A stretch of 64,000 bases of DNA from Fulvimarina manganoxydans (GCF_900176465.1 NZ_FWXR01000006.1:122334-186333); one strand, 5' to 3'; numbered from the stretch's first letter, positions 28,860-38,681 are shown. Notes: generated from the sequence alone by a model not told the origin. Program-made: numbers and translations.

Positions 28860-29911
28860 TGGGCCGCTATCTCATCGCGACGGATGCCTGGCATCCCCAG
28901 GTCAACGGCGTCGTGCGGACCCTGTCGAGCCTGACCGACGAACTGACCGCGCGCGGCCATGAGGTCGAGATCGTCAGCCCAGCGGATTTTCGCACCGTGC
29001 CGTGTCCGACCTATGGTGAAATCCGGCTGGCGCTGGCCCGCAGCCGGCAGATCGCCAAGCGGATCGCCGCCTTTCGCCCGACCGCGATCCATATCGCGAC
29101 GGAAGGCCTGATCGGTCTTGCGGCCCGGCGCGCCGCGCTCGATCTTGGTCTGAGCTTCACCACGAGCTTCCACACGCGTTTCCCGGAATATCTGCGCAAA
29201 CGCGCGCCGATCCCGGAGGCCTGGACCTATGCCTTTCTGCGCTGGTTTCATCGGCCGGCGAGCGCCGTTCTCGTGCCGACCGAAACCATGCGCCGGGAGC
29301 TTTCCGAGCGCGGCTTTTCGCATCTCGTCACCTGGACGCGCGGCGTTGATCGCTCGCTGTTCCGTAAAGCCGATCCCGTTCCGCTCGACCTGCCGCGCCC
29401 GATCTTCATGACCGTCTCGCGCATCGCGCCGGAGAAGAATATCGAGGCCTTCCTCGATCTCGACCTGCCCGGCTCCAAGCTCGTCGTCGGCGACGGCCCG
29501 ACCCTTGCCGATCTGAAACGCCGCTATCCGGACGTCCATTTCGCCGGCAAGCAGGTGGGTGCGGCGCTCGCCAGCCATTATGCCGCGGCCGATGTCTTCG
29601 TCTTCCCGTCCAAGACCGACACCTTCGGGATCGTCTTGATCGAGGCACTCGCCTGTGGCCTTCCGCTGGCGACCTATCGCGAGCCGGGCCCCATCGACGT
29701 CATTGCCGAGACGAGAGCCGGCATCATGTCGGACGATCTGAGAACGGCCTGTCTGCAAGCGCTGGACCTCAGCCCGCGAGATGCGCTGGCGCGATCCGAA
29801 GCCTTCAGCTGGGCCGCTTGCGCCGATATCTTCGTGGAAGCGGCTGCCGAGTTCGATATGACGGACATCGACGAACACGGCTTGGAGCGGTCACCGCGTC
29901 TCGCCGCCTGA
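28859..29911 (+). CDS. Glycosyltransferase family 4 (glycolipid or mannosyl type)
   Basis: 350 aa, GT-B fold. The N-terminal half starts with TDAWHPQVNGVVRTL and the acceptor-side FHTRFPEYLRKRAP. The nucleotide-sugar half has VSRIAPEKNIEAF, VVGDGP and the E-x7-E region FPSKTDTFGIVLIEALACG. Relatives transfer glucuronosyl, mannosyl or galactosyl units to diacylglycerol or phospholipids. It is translationally coupled to the LpxH-like gene (TGATG), so an envelope lipid acceptor is likely. The donor sugar is not known. Confidence 0.85.
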   Translation: MGRYLIATDAWHPQVNGVVRTLSSLTDELTARGHEVEIVSPADFRTVPCPTYGEIRLALARSRQIAKRIAAFRPTAIHIATEGLIGLAARRAALDLGLSFTTSFHTRFPEYLRKRAPIPEAWTYAFLRWFHRPASAVLVPTETMRRELSERGFSHLVTWTRGVDRSLFRKADPVPLDLPRPIFMTVSRIAPEKNIEAFLDLDLPGSKLVVGDGPTLADLKRRYPDVHFAGKQVGAALASHYAAADVFVFPSKTDTFGIVLIEALACGLPLATYREPGPIDVIAETRAGIMSDDLRTACLQALDLSPRDALARSEAFSWAACADIFVEAAAEFDMTDIDEHGLERSPRLAA

Positions 29912-29980
29912 GCGATGCGTTTGCCTTTGCGCAAGAGCGAGCGCTTGCCCTCATAGGCCGGCTGCGTCATCTGACGAAGC

Positions 29981-30835
29981 ATGACCGACAGCCAATCCTT
30001 GTCCGCGCTTCAACCGGGACGAACCGTCCTGCCGATCACCGACCCGGACGATCCACGGATCGCGGTCTTCCGCGACATTCGTGAAAAGGATCTCGTTCGC
30101 CGATCGGGCTTCATCGCGGAAGGCACGGTGCTTCTCGATCATTTGGCGATCAGCGAGCGATTTCGCGCGGCCTCGCTTCTCGTTCTGAAAAACCGCCTGC
30201 CGGGCATCGCCGATCGCATCGAGCGCTTAGGCTCGGATTGCCCCATCTACGTGGCCGAGCGCGACGTAATCGACGCCATTGCCGGCTTTCCGATGCATCG
30301 CGGCGTCCTTGCCTTCGGGATCGAGAGGGAGGCTGCGCCGACGCTTGAGACGGTCGTCGCCAAAGCGGCCGCGCAGGCGAGGAAACCGATCCTTGCCGCC
30401 ATCGGGATTGCCAATCACGACAATGTCGGCGCCCTGTTCCGCAATGGCGCGGCCTTCGGCGTCGGCGTGGTGCTCCTCGACGAAACCTCCTGCCATCCGC
30501 TTTACCGAAAAGCCTTGCGGGTTTCGGTCGGCACGGTGCTGACGACACCTTGGCATCATGGCGGCGACGCCGAGACCATTCTCAAGAGCGTGTGCGAGGC
30601 CGGCTATCAGCCGGTCGCGCTGACGCCGAGTGCCGAGGCGACGCCGGCGAGCCTCGATCCGGCGCGGCCTCTCGCTCTTTTCGTTGGGGCGGAAGGGCCG
30701 GGGCTGCCGGCCTCGGTGCTGCGCCGGGCGATGGGGCTCGGCATCCCAATGGCCGAGCATGTGGACAGCCTGAATGTCGCGGTGAGCGCCGCGATCGTGC
30801 TCGCCCGTCTTTTCGAAGCCCGCAGCGCAGGCTGA
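29981..30835 (+). CDS. TrmH/SpoU family RNA 2'-O-methyltransferase
   Basis: 284 aa. The C-terminal SPOUT domain shows the three knot motifs: AIGIANHDNVGALFRNGAAFG (motif 1), LFVGAEGPGLP (motif 2) and MAEHVDSLNVAVSAAIVL (motif 3). The N-terminal region (EGTVLLDHLAISERF) is the L30e-like RNA-binding part. It methylates a ribose in rRNA or tRNA with S-adenosylmethionine; the site is not predictable here. It converges on the phosphatase gene with a 1-nt gap between the two stops. Confidence 0.88.
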   Translation: MTDSQSLSALQPGRTVLPITDPDDPRIAVFRDIREKDLVRRSGFIAEGTVLLDHLAISERFRAASLLVLKNRLPGIADRIERLGSDCPIYVAERDVIDAIAGFPMHRGVLAFGIEREAAPTLETVVAKAAAQARKPILAAIGIANHDNVGALFRNGAAFGVGVVLLDETSCHPLYRKALRVSVGTVLTTPWHHGGDAETILKSVCEAGYQPVALTPSAEATPASLDPARPLALFVGAEGPGLPASVLRRAMGLGIPMAEHVDSLNVAVSAAIVLARLFEARSAG

Positions 30836-30836
30836 G

Positions 30837-31292
30837 TTACGGTTCGCGGAAGGCCGGAAACCGCTCGCCGAACCGCTTGACGATCCGGCGATAAAGGTCG
30901 CGATAGGCGTCGAGAATCTGCTCGCGCGTGCCGGTGGCGACGGACGGGTCGGGCATCGGCCAGAATTCGATCTCGACCGATTGGGTGCCCATGGCGTCGA
31001 GCGCCATGTGATGGGCTTCCGGTGCCATGGTGACGATCAGATCGAAATAATCGTCTTCGAGATCGTCATAGAGCTGCGGGCGCCGAGTGCCGAGATCGAG
31101 CCCGTGTTCGGAGAGGACCGAATCGACGAAGGGATCGCGCTCGCCGGCCCGGACGCCAGCGGAGGCGACGTAGACCGTCGGGGGTAAGGCGGCCTTGGCG
31201 ATCGCCTCGGCCATTGGTGAGCGGATCGAGTTCATCCCGCAGAGGAACAGGATGGATGAGATGCGACCGCCAGAGGAGCCGGGCAAGCTCAC
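30837..31292 (-). CDS. Low-molecular-weight protein tyrosine phosphatase-like protein
   Basis: 151 aa. The CX5R loop is CGMNSIRSP near residue 18, followed by MAEAIAK, and the general-acid aspartate is in WPMPDPS. This is the fold shared by low-Mr phosphatases and arsenate reductases. The start is GTG at 31292. It is the third gene of hisD-UPF0262-phosphatase, a gene order seen in other Rhizobiales, where its target is not established. Confidence 0.83.
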   Translation of the reverse strand: MSLPGSSGGRISSILFLCGMNSIRSPMAEAIAKAALPPTVYVASAGVRAGERDPFVDSVLSEHGLDLGTRRPQLYDDLEDDYFDLIVTMAPEAHHMALDAMGTQSVEIEFWPMPDPSVATGTREQILDAYRDLYRRIVKRFGERFPAFREP

Positions 31293-31319
31293 TTCCGGAC
31301 CACCATGGATGCAGGCGCG

Positions 31320-31802
31320 TCAGTTTCGCCACTGCAGGACGCAGATGAGGGTGAACAGCCGGCGTGCCGTATCGAGATCGACATCGATCTTCCCCTTCAA
31401 CCGTTCCATCAGGGTCGTCGACCCGTCATTGTGGATGCCGCGACGTCCCATATCGATCGCCTCGATCTGCTGGGGCGTCGCCGAGCGGATCGCCTCGTAG
31501 TAGCTGTCGCAGATCATGAAGTAGTCTTTGATGACCTTTCTGAACGGCGTCAGCGACAGAATATGGGTGACGAGCGGCTCGTCCGCCTCGTTGCGAATGT
31601 CGAAGACGAGACGCTTGTCCACCAAAGAGAGCTTCAGCTTGAAGCGGCCATTCTCGGGCGCGCCGGCCGGGTTGAAGACGTTTTCCTCGATCAGATCGAA
31701 GATCGCCACATTGCGCTCGTGTTCGACGTCGGGTGTCGCCCGTCCGATCGTGTCATCGAGTTCGACGTCGACGAGCCGGCCTTTCGGCTGTTCAGCCATC
31801 AT
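31320..31802 (-). CDS. UPF0262 family protein
   Basis: 160 aa, conserved across Rhizobiales and of unknown function. Family landmarks are RLVDVELDD, the long [37 protein letters not shown] and RRGIHNDGS. It sits 6 nt downstream of hisD. Two adjacent ATGs follow a GAGGAC ribosome site. No catalytic motif can be seen. Confidence 0.9.
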   Translation of the reverse strand: MMAEQPKGRLVDVELDDTIGRATPDVEHERNVAIFDLIEENVFNPAGAPENGRFKLKLSLVDKRLVFDIRNEADEPLVTHILSLTPFRKVIKDYFMICDSYYEAIRSATPQQIEAIDMGRRGIHNDGSTTLMERLKGKIDVDLDTARRLFTLICVLQWRN

Positions 31803-31808
31803 GCGTCC

Positions 31809-33101
31809 TCAAAGATTGACTCGGATGCCGACCGAGCGGCCATGGGCGTCGAGACCTTCGACCCTTGCAAGCTCCATCGCAGCCGGGGCGAGCGCCTTCA
31901 GCTGTTCGGGCCCGAGCTTGAGGATGGAGGTTCGCTTGACGAAATCGAGCACGGAAAGCCCGGACGAGAACCGTGCCGAGCGCGATGTGGGCAGAACATG
32001 GTTCGAGCCGCCCACATAGTCGCCGATGACCTCTGGCGTATGCCGGCCGAGGAAGATGGCGCCCGCATTGCTGATCTTGGCAAGCAGGCCTTCGGGCTCT
32101 TCCACGGCGAGTTCCAGATGCTCGGCGGCGATCCGGTCGGCAATCGCTGGCGCCTCCGTCATGGAGGAGACGAGGATCACCGCGCCATGGGTTTCCCAGC
32201 TGGCACGGGCGGTCGCCTCGCGGGGCAACTGCTTCAACTGGCGCTCGACGGCGGCCTCGGCAGCCTCGGCGAAACCCGCGTCGTCTGTAATGAGGATCGA
32301 TTGGGCGGAGGGGTCGTGCTCGGCCTGGGAGAGAAGATCGGCCGCAATCCAGTCGGGATCATTGCCGCCATCGGCGATGACCAGAATCTCGGAGGGGCCA
32401 GCGATCATGTCGATGCCGACACGGCCGAAGACCTGGCGTTTGGCTTCGGCCACATAAGCGTTGCCGGGGCCGACGATCTTGACGACCGGTGCGATCGTTT
32501 CGGTGCCATAGGCGAGCGCCGCGACGGCCTGCGCCCCGCCGATGCGGTAGATTTCGTCGACGCCGGCAAGATGGGCGGCGGCCAGAACCAGCGGGTTCAG
32601 CTCGCCCGCCCGAGCCGGCACCGCCATGGCGATGCGTTTCACCCCCGCGACCTTGGCCGGAACCGCGTTCATCAGGACCGATGACGGGTAGCTCGCCGTC
32701 CCGCCCGGCACATAGAGGCCGACCGATTCGACCGCCGTCCACCGGCTGCCGAGCTCGACGCCGAGCCCGTCCGTATAGCGATCGTCTTTGGGAAGCTGGC
32801 GTGCGTGATGGGAGCGAATACGCGCCTCGGCGGTCTGTAGCGCCTCGCGGGTCTTTTCGGGAGTCGCCGCCCAAGCCGCCTCGATCTCGGCCGCCGGGAC
32901 GCGGACGGTTTCCGGCGTCAGCGCAAGCGCGTCGAACTTTTCCGTGAGCTCGATCACGGCTTTGTCGCCCCGAGCCCTCACATCGGCAATGATCGAGCGG
33001 ACGGCGCCGGCAACGTCCGGCTCGGCTTCGCGCTTTTCTGCAAGAAAGGCCTCGAAGCGCGTCTCGAAATCGGCATCGGCGGTGGTCAGCCTTTGGGGCA
33101 C
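31809..33101 (-). CDS. hisD: Histidinol dehydrogenase
   Basis: 430 aa. It catalyses the last two oxidation steps of histidine synthesis, L-histidinol to histidine, with NAD and zinc. Landmarks are YVPGGTASYPSSVLMNAVPAK, GGAQAVAALAYGTE, VGPGNAYVAEAKRQVFG, IAGPSEILVIAD, LLSQAEHDP and the C-terminal VGGSNHVLPT with RTSILKL. The start is GTG at 33101. Other his genes are not in the window; hisD heads a small operon with UPF0262 and the phosphatase. Confidence 0.96.
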   Translation of the reverse strand: MPQRLTTADADFETRFEAFLAEKREAEPDVAGAVRSIIADVRARGDKAVIELTEKFDALALTPETVRVPAAEIEAAWAATPEKTREALQTAEARIRSHHARQLPKDDRYTDGLGVELGSRWTAVESVGLYVPGGTASYPSSVLMNAVPAKVAGVKRIAMAVPARAGELNPLVLAAAHLAGVDEIYRIGGAQAVAALAYGTETIAPVVKIVGPGNAYVAEAKRQVFGRVGIDMIAGPSEILVIADGGNDPDWIAADLLSQAEHDPSAQSILITDDAGFAEAAEAAVERQLKQLPREATARASWETHGAVILVSSMTEAPAIADRIAAEHLELAVEEPEGLLAKISNAGAIFLGRHTPEVIGDYVGGSNHVLPTSRSARFSSGLSVLDFVKRTSILKLGPEQLKALAPAAMELARVEGLDAHGRSVGIRVNL

Positions 33102-33273
33102 GTCTCGCCTCTCATCCCTTATCTTCGGCCATTCGAGCGGGGCCTTGACCAGCCGCGCTCATGGCGATCCCTTCGTCCCTCGATAGCCCGGCAGGCCCTG
33201 ACCCGCAATGCGACAGGCCGAACGGGGTTGTTTTGCTGGAAATGGGGCGTCGAAGCTTAATGTCAGCCTCGAC

Positions 33274-35247
33274 CTAGCCCTGGCGATCGCCAAGCGGATC
33301 GGTGCGCCGCCGTTCGAGAACGCCCATCTCGTCGGCCTCGCGGGCGCGGCGAAGGGCTTCCTCGGCTTCGGTCGCTTCGCGTTGCATGGACCACATCTCG
33401 GCATAGAGGCCACCCGCCGCGACGAGATCGCGATGGGTGCCCCGCTCGATAATCTCGCCGGCCTTCAGCACGATGATCTCGTCGGCGCCCACCACGGTGG
33501 AGAGCCGGTGGGCGATGGTCAGCGTGGTGCGGCCCTTCGAGACGAGGTCGAGGGCGTCTTGGATTTCCTGTTCGGTATGCGTGTCGAGGGCGCTCGTCGC
33601 CTCGTCGAGAACGAGGATGGGCGGCGCTTTCAAAATGGTGCGGGCGATCGCCACGCGCTGCTTCTCGCCGCCCGACAGTTTCAGGCCGCGCTCGCCCACC
33701 ATCGCCTCGAAACCATCGGGCAACGAGCGGATGAAGGGGCCGATCTGGGCGAGATCGGCGGCGCGCTGAACCTCCTCCTCGCTCGCATCCGGGCGCCCAT
33801 AGCGGATATTGTAGGCGATCGTATCGTTGAAGAGGACCGTGTCCTGGGGAACGATGCCGATCAAAGCGCGAACGCTTTCCTGGGTGACCTGCGAGATGTC
33901 CTTGCCATCGATGGTGATGCGGCCCGAGCCGACATCGTAGAAGCGGAAGAGGAGCCGGGAGATCGTGGATTTGCCCGCACCGGACGGGCCGACAATAGCG
34001 ATGGAGCGCCCCGCCGGCACTTCGAAGGAAATGCCTTTCAGGATCGGGCGTTCGCGATCATAGCCGAAGCGCACATCCTCGAATTTGATGGAGGCGTTCT
34101 GGATGGCGATCGGCTTGGCGTCCGGCCTGTCGCGCACCTCCGCCTTGACCGAGAGAAGGGCGAACATCGCCTCGATATCGGCCAGGCCCTGGCGGATTTC
34201 GCGATAGACAAAGCCGATGAAGTTGAGCGGGATCGAGAGCTGCATCAACATGGCGTTGATGAAGACGAAATCGCCGAGCGTCTGCGTACCGGCCCGCACG
34301 GCAAAGGCCGACATGACCATGGCGACCGCCATGCCGGCGCCGAAAATGACGCCTTGGCCGAAATTCAGCCAGCCGAGCGAGGTCCAAATGCGGGTCGCCG
34401 CATGTTCGTACCGCGCCATGGAGCGGTCGAAGCGCTCGGCCTCCATCGCTTCATTGCCGAAATATTTGACCGTCTCGAAATTGAGGAGCGAGTCGATCGC
34501 TTTGGTGTTTGCTTCCGTGTCGGAATCGTTCATCGCCCGGCGAATGCCGATCCGCCAGTCGCTCGCCCGGATGGTGAACCAAGCATAGAGCCAGACCGTG
34601 ATCCCGATCACCGCCACATAGGCGAGGCCATAGGCGAAGCCGAAAATGACGGCGACGAGGGCGAATTCGAGAAGCGTCGGCAGGGTGTTGAGGATGGTGA
34701 AACGGACGATCGCCTCAATGCCCTTGGTGCCGCGCTCGATGATCCGGGACAGACCGCCGGTGCGACGCTCCAGATGGAAGCGCAGCGACAGGCGGTGCAT
34801 GTGAACGAAGGTGCGATAGGCGAGACGCCGCACGGCATATTGGCCGACGGAGGCGAACAGCGCGTCACGCAGCTGGTTGAGCCCGACCGAGATGATCCGC
34901 GCCACATTATAGGAGACGACGAGCGTGATTGCGCCGGTGAGGACGATCGGCAGCCATTCGCGCGCCGTGTTCGCCCCGTCCAGAGCATCGGTCGCCCATT
35001 TGTAGAAATAGGGAACGCCGACGGTTAATAGCTTCGCCGCCACCAGGAACAGCGTCGCCCAAAGCACGCGGCGTTTGAGGTCCGGCCGGTCGTCGGGCCA
35101 CATATAGGGCCAAAGATTCTTCAGCGTCGACAGGGTGGCGCCGCTGTCGCCGGAAATTGTCCGTTGCGGATCGGCCAAGAGGTCCTCGGATCGGTGGGCT
35201 GTGCGTTTAGGAGCGGTCGCGTGGAAAGCGCCGCTTGACGGCTTCAT
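33274..35247 (-). CDS. atm1: Atm1-type ABC exporter (heavy-metal/glutathione-conjugate transporter)
   Basis: 657 aa half-transporter; it works as a homodimer in the inner membrane. Residues 1-50 are a soluble lead, about 55-340 hold six membrane segments, and the rest is the ATPase with Walker A GPSGAGKST, signature LSGGEKQR and LVLDEATSALD. The run NFETVKYFGNEAMEAERFD is characteristic of the Atm1/ABCB7 group, which moves glutathione-linked sulfur or metal conjugates. The physiological cargo here is inferred from family. Confidence 0.9.
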   Translation of the reverse strand: MKPSSGAFHATAPKRTAHRSEDLLADPQRTISGDSGATLSTLKNLWPYMWPDDRPDLKRRVLWATLFLVAAKLLTVGVPYFYKWATDALDGANTAREWLPIVLTGAITLVVSYNVARIISVGLNQLRDALFASVGQYAVRRLAYRTFVHMHRLSLRFHLERRTGGLSRIIERGTKGIEAIVRFTILNTLPTLLEFALVAVIFGFAYGLAYVAVIGITVWLYAWFTIRASDWRIGIRRAMNDSDTEANTKAIDSLLNFETVKYFGNEAMEAERFDRSMARYEHAATRIWTSLGWLNFGQGVIFGAGMAVAMVMSAFAVRAGTQTLGDFVFINAMLMQLSIPLNFIGFVYREIRQGLADIEAMFALLSVKAEVRDRPDAKPIAIQNASIKFEDVRFGYDRERPILKGISFEVPAGRSIAIVGPSGAGKSTISRLLFRFYDVGSGRITIDGKDISQVTQESVRALIGIVPQDTVLFNDTIAYNIRYGRPDASEEEVQRAADLAQIGPFIRSLPDGFEAMVGERGLKLSGGEKQRVAIARTILKAPPILVLDEATSALDTHTEQEIQDALDLVSKGRTTLTIAHRLSTVVGADEIIVLKAGEIIERGTHRDLVAAGGLYAEMWSMQREATEAEEALRRAREADEMGVLERRRTDPLGDRQG

Positions 35248-35295
35248 CTAGAACAGTTCCAGGGAAAGGGGAACCGGCCGGCCTGTTCGCCGCCT

Positions 35296-37005
35296 CTATC
35301 GGGAGATCTCGGCCTCTATATCGACCTGAGCCGAATCCACCGCCCCATCGGCCTCGACCGGCTCCTCCGCCGGATACCAATAGCGGGCGGCATCCGCGTC
35401 CCGGTCGATCAGGACGAAATTGTTGGCGAAGACGCGGTAGGGGTGGCTCCACTCACCATCCGGCCATTGAACGCGGATCTCCGCGCGTTCGGCGACGCCT
35501 AGGCCGAGATGGACGAAGCCGTTCGAGCCCGAGGCATGGCCGCCGCCCACCTTGATCGTGCGCATCAATGTCTTGGTGCCGACGCGCACGGCAAGCTTGG
35601 CGCCAAGGGCTTCGCGATTGGCGCCTTTCTGGGCGAGTTCGACTTCGAGGAAGTTGCCCAAGGGGCGCGGTCCAAAGGGGCTGGCGCCGCCGAGATTGCG
35701 GAAGAGGCTCGCCTTGCCGCCGCGATTGACGACGAGAAGGTCGAGGGCGCCATCCATGTTGAAATCGGCGACGAGCGCGCCCCGACCTTTGGTAGGGCGT
35801 GCAATACCGGCCTCGCGGCCGCGCTCGGTGAAGCGGCCATCGAACCCGCCCATCAGGAGATTGTCGGGATCGAAGGCGGCGAAATCGGGCATCGCCTCCA
35901 CATTGCCCTTGGCGATAAAGAGATCGAGGGCGGTGTCGTTGTTGAAATCGGCGAATTCGGCATGCCAGCCGGTCGAGGGTTTGCCTTCGTCGCCCTCGTA
36001 AGGCCGATGCGCGGTCGCGCCGCGGTCAAAGGCCTCGTCCTCATAGGCCGGCGTGTCCTCATAGGTTCGGTCGAGTACCTGGAGCTTCGTGTCGCCCATG
36101 GAGGTGAGGGCGTATTCCGGCCAGCCGTCGCCGTTGAGGTCGGCTTCCGCGATGCCCATGCCCCAGATCGACAGATGCTGCCAGCCATCGGCCTTGCGAT
36201 AGGGGCGGGCAGGTCGGCCCGGCTCGACGCGCCAGAGCTGCTCCTCGCCGCCGCGATAATACTGCCGGTCATTGGTGATGCGAAGCGCCGGCTCGCCGCT
36301 GCGGTTCCAGTCGGTGAAGAGCATCGAGAGCGCGCAAAAGCCCGGCGAGAGGCGCTGTGGCTCGGAATAGTCCGGTTCCTCGCGGCCCTTCATCGGGCGC
36401 ATCAGCATATTATCTGCGCAAGTGCCCCAGGGCGATCCGGGCGCGGATCGGTCGACATAATTGCCGAAGGCGAGCGTCGGATAGGACAGGCCGGGCTCGA
36501 AGGTCGCCGAAAAGGCCGTTGTCCAGTCCCGGCCCGGATCGATGGCGAAGGCGCGCGTCGCATCCTCGAAGCGGCAGTTTCCGAGCCCTTTCAGGATGTG
36601 GTTCGCCCCGACGCGCAACAGGACGAGGTCCTTGATACCGTCCTGGTCAATGTCGAGCGCGTAAGCGCCGGTGACCTTGGTCAGACTATCCGCGTCGACC
36701 CCCGTCTCGGCGGGCTCGAAGGCGAGCGCCCCGCCAACGGCTGAGCGATTGCGGAAAAGCTGAGCGGTTTCCTTGCCACCGGCCAGGAAGACATCCTGTT
36801 TGCGGTCGCCGTCGCAATCGAAGGCCGCGCCGCCACCGCCCACGAAAAACTCCCAGGGCCCGTCATAGACATGGGAGATGCCGGCAGCTTCGGCCTCCTC
36901 GTTGAGGACCGGCGTATCGGCCGAGAAGGGGGGCGGCGCCTCCTGTGCCTTCGTGCCCATTGTCATCGCAAAGCCGAGGAGGATGGCAACGATCACATGG
37001 GTCAC
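35296..37005 (-). CDS. CRTAC1/VCBS-repeat (FG-GAP, ASPIC/UnbV) secreted protein
   Basis: 569 aa from the GTG at 37005, which gives a signal peptide (VIVAILLGFAMTMGTKA, probable cleavage before QEAPP). An open frame upstream to 37254 runs through a repeat-like intergenic element and is not preferred. The mature part is a beta-propeller of calcium-binding repeats (AAFDCDGDRKQDVFLAGG, ALDIDQDGIKDLVLL, EADLNGDGWPEYAL, EFADFNNDTALDLFIA, VADFNMDGALDLLVVN), then an ASPIC/UnbV C-terminus (KVGGGHASGSNGFVHLGLG). The role is unknown. It is downstream of a di-heme cytochrome on the same strand. Confidence 0.82.
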   Translation of the reverse strand: MTHVIVAILLGFAMTMGTKAQEAPPPFSADTPVLNEEAEAAGISHVYDGPWEFFVGGGGAAFDCDGDRKQDVFLAGGKETAQLFRNRSAVGGALAFEPAETGVDADSLTKVTGAYALDIDQDGIKDLVLLRVGANHILKGLGNCRFEDATRAFAIDPGRDWTTAFSATFEPGLSYPTLAFGNYVDRSAPGSPWGTCADNMLMRPMKGREEPDYSEPQRLSPGFCALSMLFTDWNRSGEPALRITNDRQYYRGGEEQLWRVEPGRPARPYRKADGWQHLSIWGMGIAEADLNGDGWPEYALTSMGDTKLQVLDRTYEDTPAYEDEAFDRGATAHRPYEGDEGKPSTGWHAEFADFNNDTALDLFIAKGNVEAMPDFAAFDPDNLLMGGFDGRFTERGREAGIARPTKGRGALVADFNMDGALDLLVVNRGGKASLFRNLGGASPFGPRPLGNFLEVELAQKGANREALGAKLAVRVGTKTLMRTIKVGGGHASGSNGFVHLGLGVAERAEIRVQWPDGEWSHPYRVFANNFVLIDRDADAARYWYPAEEPVEADGAVDSAQVDIEAEISR

Positions 37006-37250
37006 GTCTTCGCCGACCCGTGAGAGACGTTGCCCAAGGGGCGGCTGAGCGGGAAAGCTCGGCGAGATGAGGGTTGTGGCCGATCGGCGTTCCTCCCGCA
37101 AACGCCCTATTTGTCCCCTCATCGCCTGCCGGCACTTCTCCCCATGGGGGGGAAGCCGCAGCTTCCCTGTTCGGCTCTCATCCGTTAGCGGCACAATGTG
37201 TGAACATCGTAGCCCGTCATTTCCAGAGAGGGAGGCTCCAGTGCAACGCT
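37006..37250. repeat. Intergenic region with RIME-like palindromic element
   Basis: 245 nt between the CRTAC and di-heme genes. The stretch CCCCTCATCGCCTGCCGG leads into a palindrome around CTTCTCCCCATGGGG at 37135-37155. Wording and layout resemble the Rhizobium intergenic mosaic elements as I remember them. No second copy lies in this window, so the identity is tentative. Confidence 0.4.
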
Positions 37251-38681
37251 TCATTGTGCAACCCTCAACGTCTTGAGCCAGGCGATCAGCGCGGAGCGAT
37301 CCTCTTCTATCAGCGCGTCATAGGCCTTGGCGCTTGCATAGGCTTCGCCGCCATGGGCGCGGATCACCTCGTCTAGCGTCGTCATGTCGCCGCGATGGCC
37401 ATAGGGCGCGGTATCGGCAAGGCCCCAGAGCTCGGCGGTCATGAAGACGTCGCGTTCGACGAAGCGCTGGGCGAGGGTCTCGTTGCCGAGGGCGGATTGG
37501 CGCTGATCGGCGATGCGGTGGCGCTTCAAGTCGCCGAAGAGCGGCACGAGAACACGGCCCTTGTCATCACGCGGCAAGGTATTCGCCCAGTCGAGAAGGG
37601 ACAGGTCGTAGATCGCCGGGGTCTCGATATCGCCAAGCCGTAACGTGCCCGCCGTATCGAGGGGGCCCGGATCGGAAAAGGCGAGGCTGTCGAGCGGCAG
37701 ATGCGGGCGGTGACAGCTTTCGCAGTTCAGATCGGCGAAGATCTCGCGCCCTCGTGCGGCCGCTTGCCGCCAGGCCTCGTCACCGGGATCGGTTTCCAGC
37801 GGGGCGGGCAGGGCAGCCTGAAAGGCGACCATGGCCGAGACCGAGCCTTCGCCGAATTCCTTCGCCTTACCATCACGATCGAAATCGTCGGTGGCCGTCC
37901 AGCGGGCGCCCCAGCGCTCGTCGGGCTGGATGCCGTGATGCTGGTTGAGGGCGTTGACGGTGAATTGGCGCAAGGAGGTCATCACGCCCTTCTGGGTGAA
38001 GGGGCGGAGGACGAGATCCGGATCGACGCCTTCAAGGCCGGCAAAATCCACCGAGCCGTCGGGGAGGGCGGTCAGGAAGCCGAAGGAGATGCCCTTGCTG
38101 TCGAGCCTGGCCTTTACCGGCTCGCCGCTCTGCCGAGCGTTCTTCAAAGCCTTTGTTCGCGCGGCCTTCAGATCGGCCGACATCTCCCGGGCGAGAAGCT
38201 CGACGAGCCCCGCGCCGAAGAGATGGTTGGTGCCGCGCTCGTTCGAGAATTGCGGATCGAGCGTGTCGAAATCCGCGCTTTCGAAGCCTTCCGAAACGAA
38301 GACATTGCCGACGAAGCCGCCGGCCCCGCCCGTTATCGGTTCGTTGTGGCAGGAGGCGCAGGCATTGGCATCGGGACCGGCGAGGCGCTGGAAGTCATGT
38401 TCGACGGGTCGTCGATGGGCCGTCGGAATGATCGCCTGGGTCGCATGCGGGCGTCCCGCCCCGTCGAGCGTCGTGAAGCGGGCCTCGAAGAATTCACGGC
38501 CCTTCTCGATGAGGGCTTCGAGATCGGCTTTCGACAGCCGGCCGACCAATGTCGCCTGATCGACGGGCTCGCGGATCGCATGTTCCGACCAGGGCGGCGT
38601 GTCCGCCGACAAGGCCGGAGAAGTGAGCATGAGACTCGCTGTGGCGAGGCCGGCTCCGGCCAGGGTTCGCATCCACATCAT
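37251..38681 (-). CDS. Di-heme cytochrome c peroxidase/oxidoreductase-like protein
   Basis: 476 aa. A signal peptide (TLAGAGLATASLMLTSPALSA) is followed by two c-type heme sites, CASCHNE and CESCHRP. The C-terminal layout (FMTAELWGLADTAPYGHRGDMTTLDEVIRAHGGEA in two parts: WGLADTAPYGHRG, then LDEVIRAHGGEA) is that of the MauG/CcpA and di-heme oxidoreductase superfamily. It should act in the periplasm on peroxide or a partner protein. ATG 38681 overlaps the TGA of the ROK regulator gene, so the two are co-translated. The physiological partner is unknown; the downstream CRTAC protein is a candidate. Confidence 0.82.
   Translation of the reverse strand: MMWMRTLAGAGLATASLMLTSPALSADTPPWSEHAIREPVDQATLVGRLSKADLEALIEKGREFFEARFTTLDGAGRPHATQAIIPTAHRRPVEHDFQRLAGPDANACASCHNEPITGGAGGFVGNVFVSEGFESADFDTLDPQFSNERGTNHLFGAGLVELLAREMSADLKAARTKALKNARQSGEPVKARLDSKGISFGFLTALPDGSVDFAGLEGVDPDLVLRPFTQKGVMTSLRQFTVNALNQHHGIQPDERWGARWTATDDFDRDGKAKEFGEGSVSAMVAFQAALPAPLETDPGDEAWRQAAARGREIFADLNCESCHRPHLPLDSLAFSDPGPLDTAGTLRLGDIETPAIYDLSLLDWANTLPRDDKGRVLVPLFGDLKRHRIADQRQSALGNETLAQRFVERDVFMTAELWGLADTAPYGHRGDMTTLDEVIRAHGGEAYASAKAYDALIEEDRSALIAWLKTLRVAQ

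Noticed and set aside
33208..35028. 606-codon plus-strand frame opposite the Atm1 exporter
   Set aside because: No motif; the exporter on the other strand has all its ATPase signatures.
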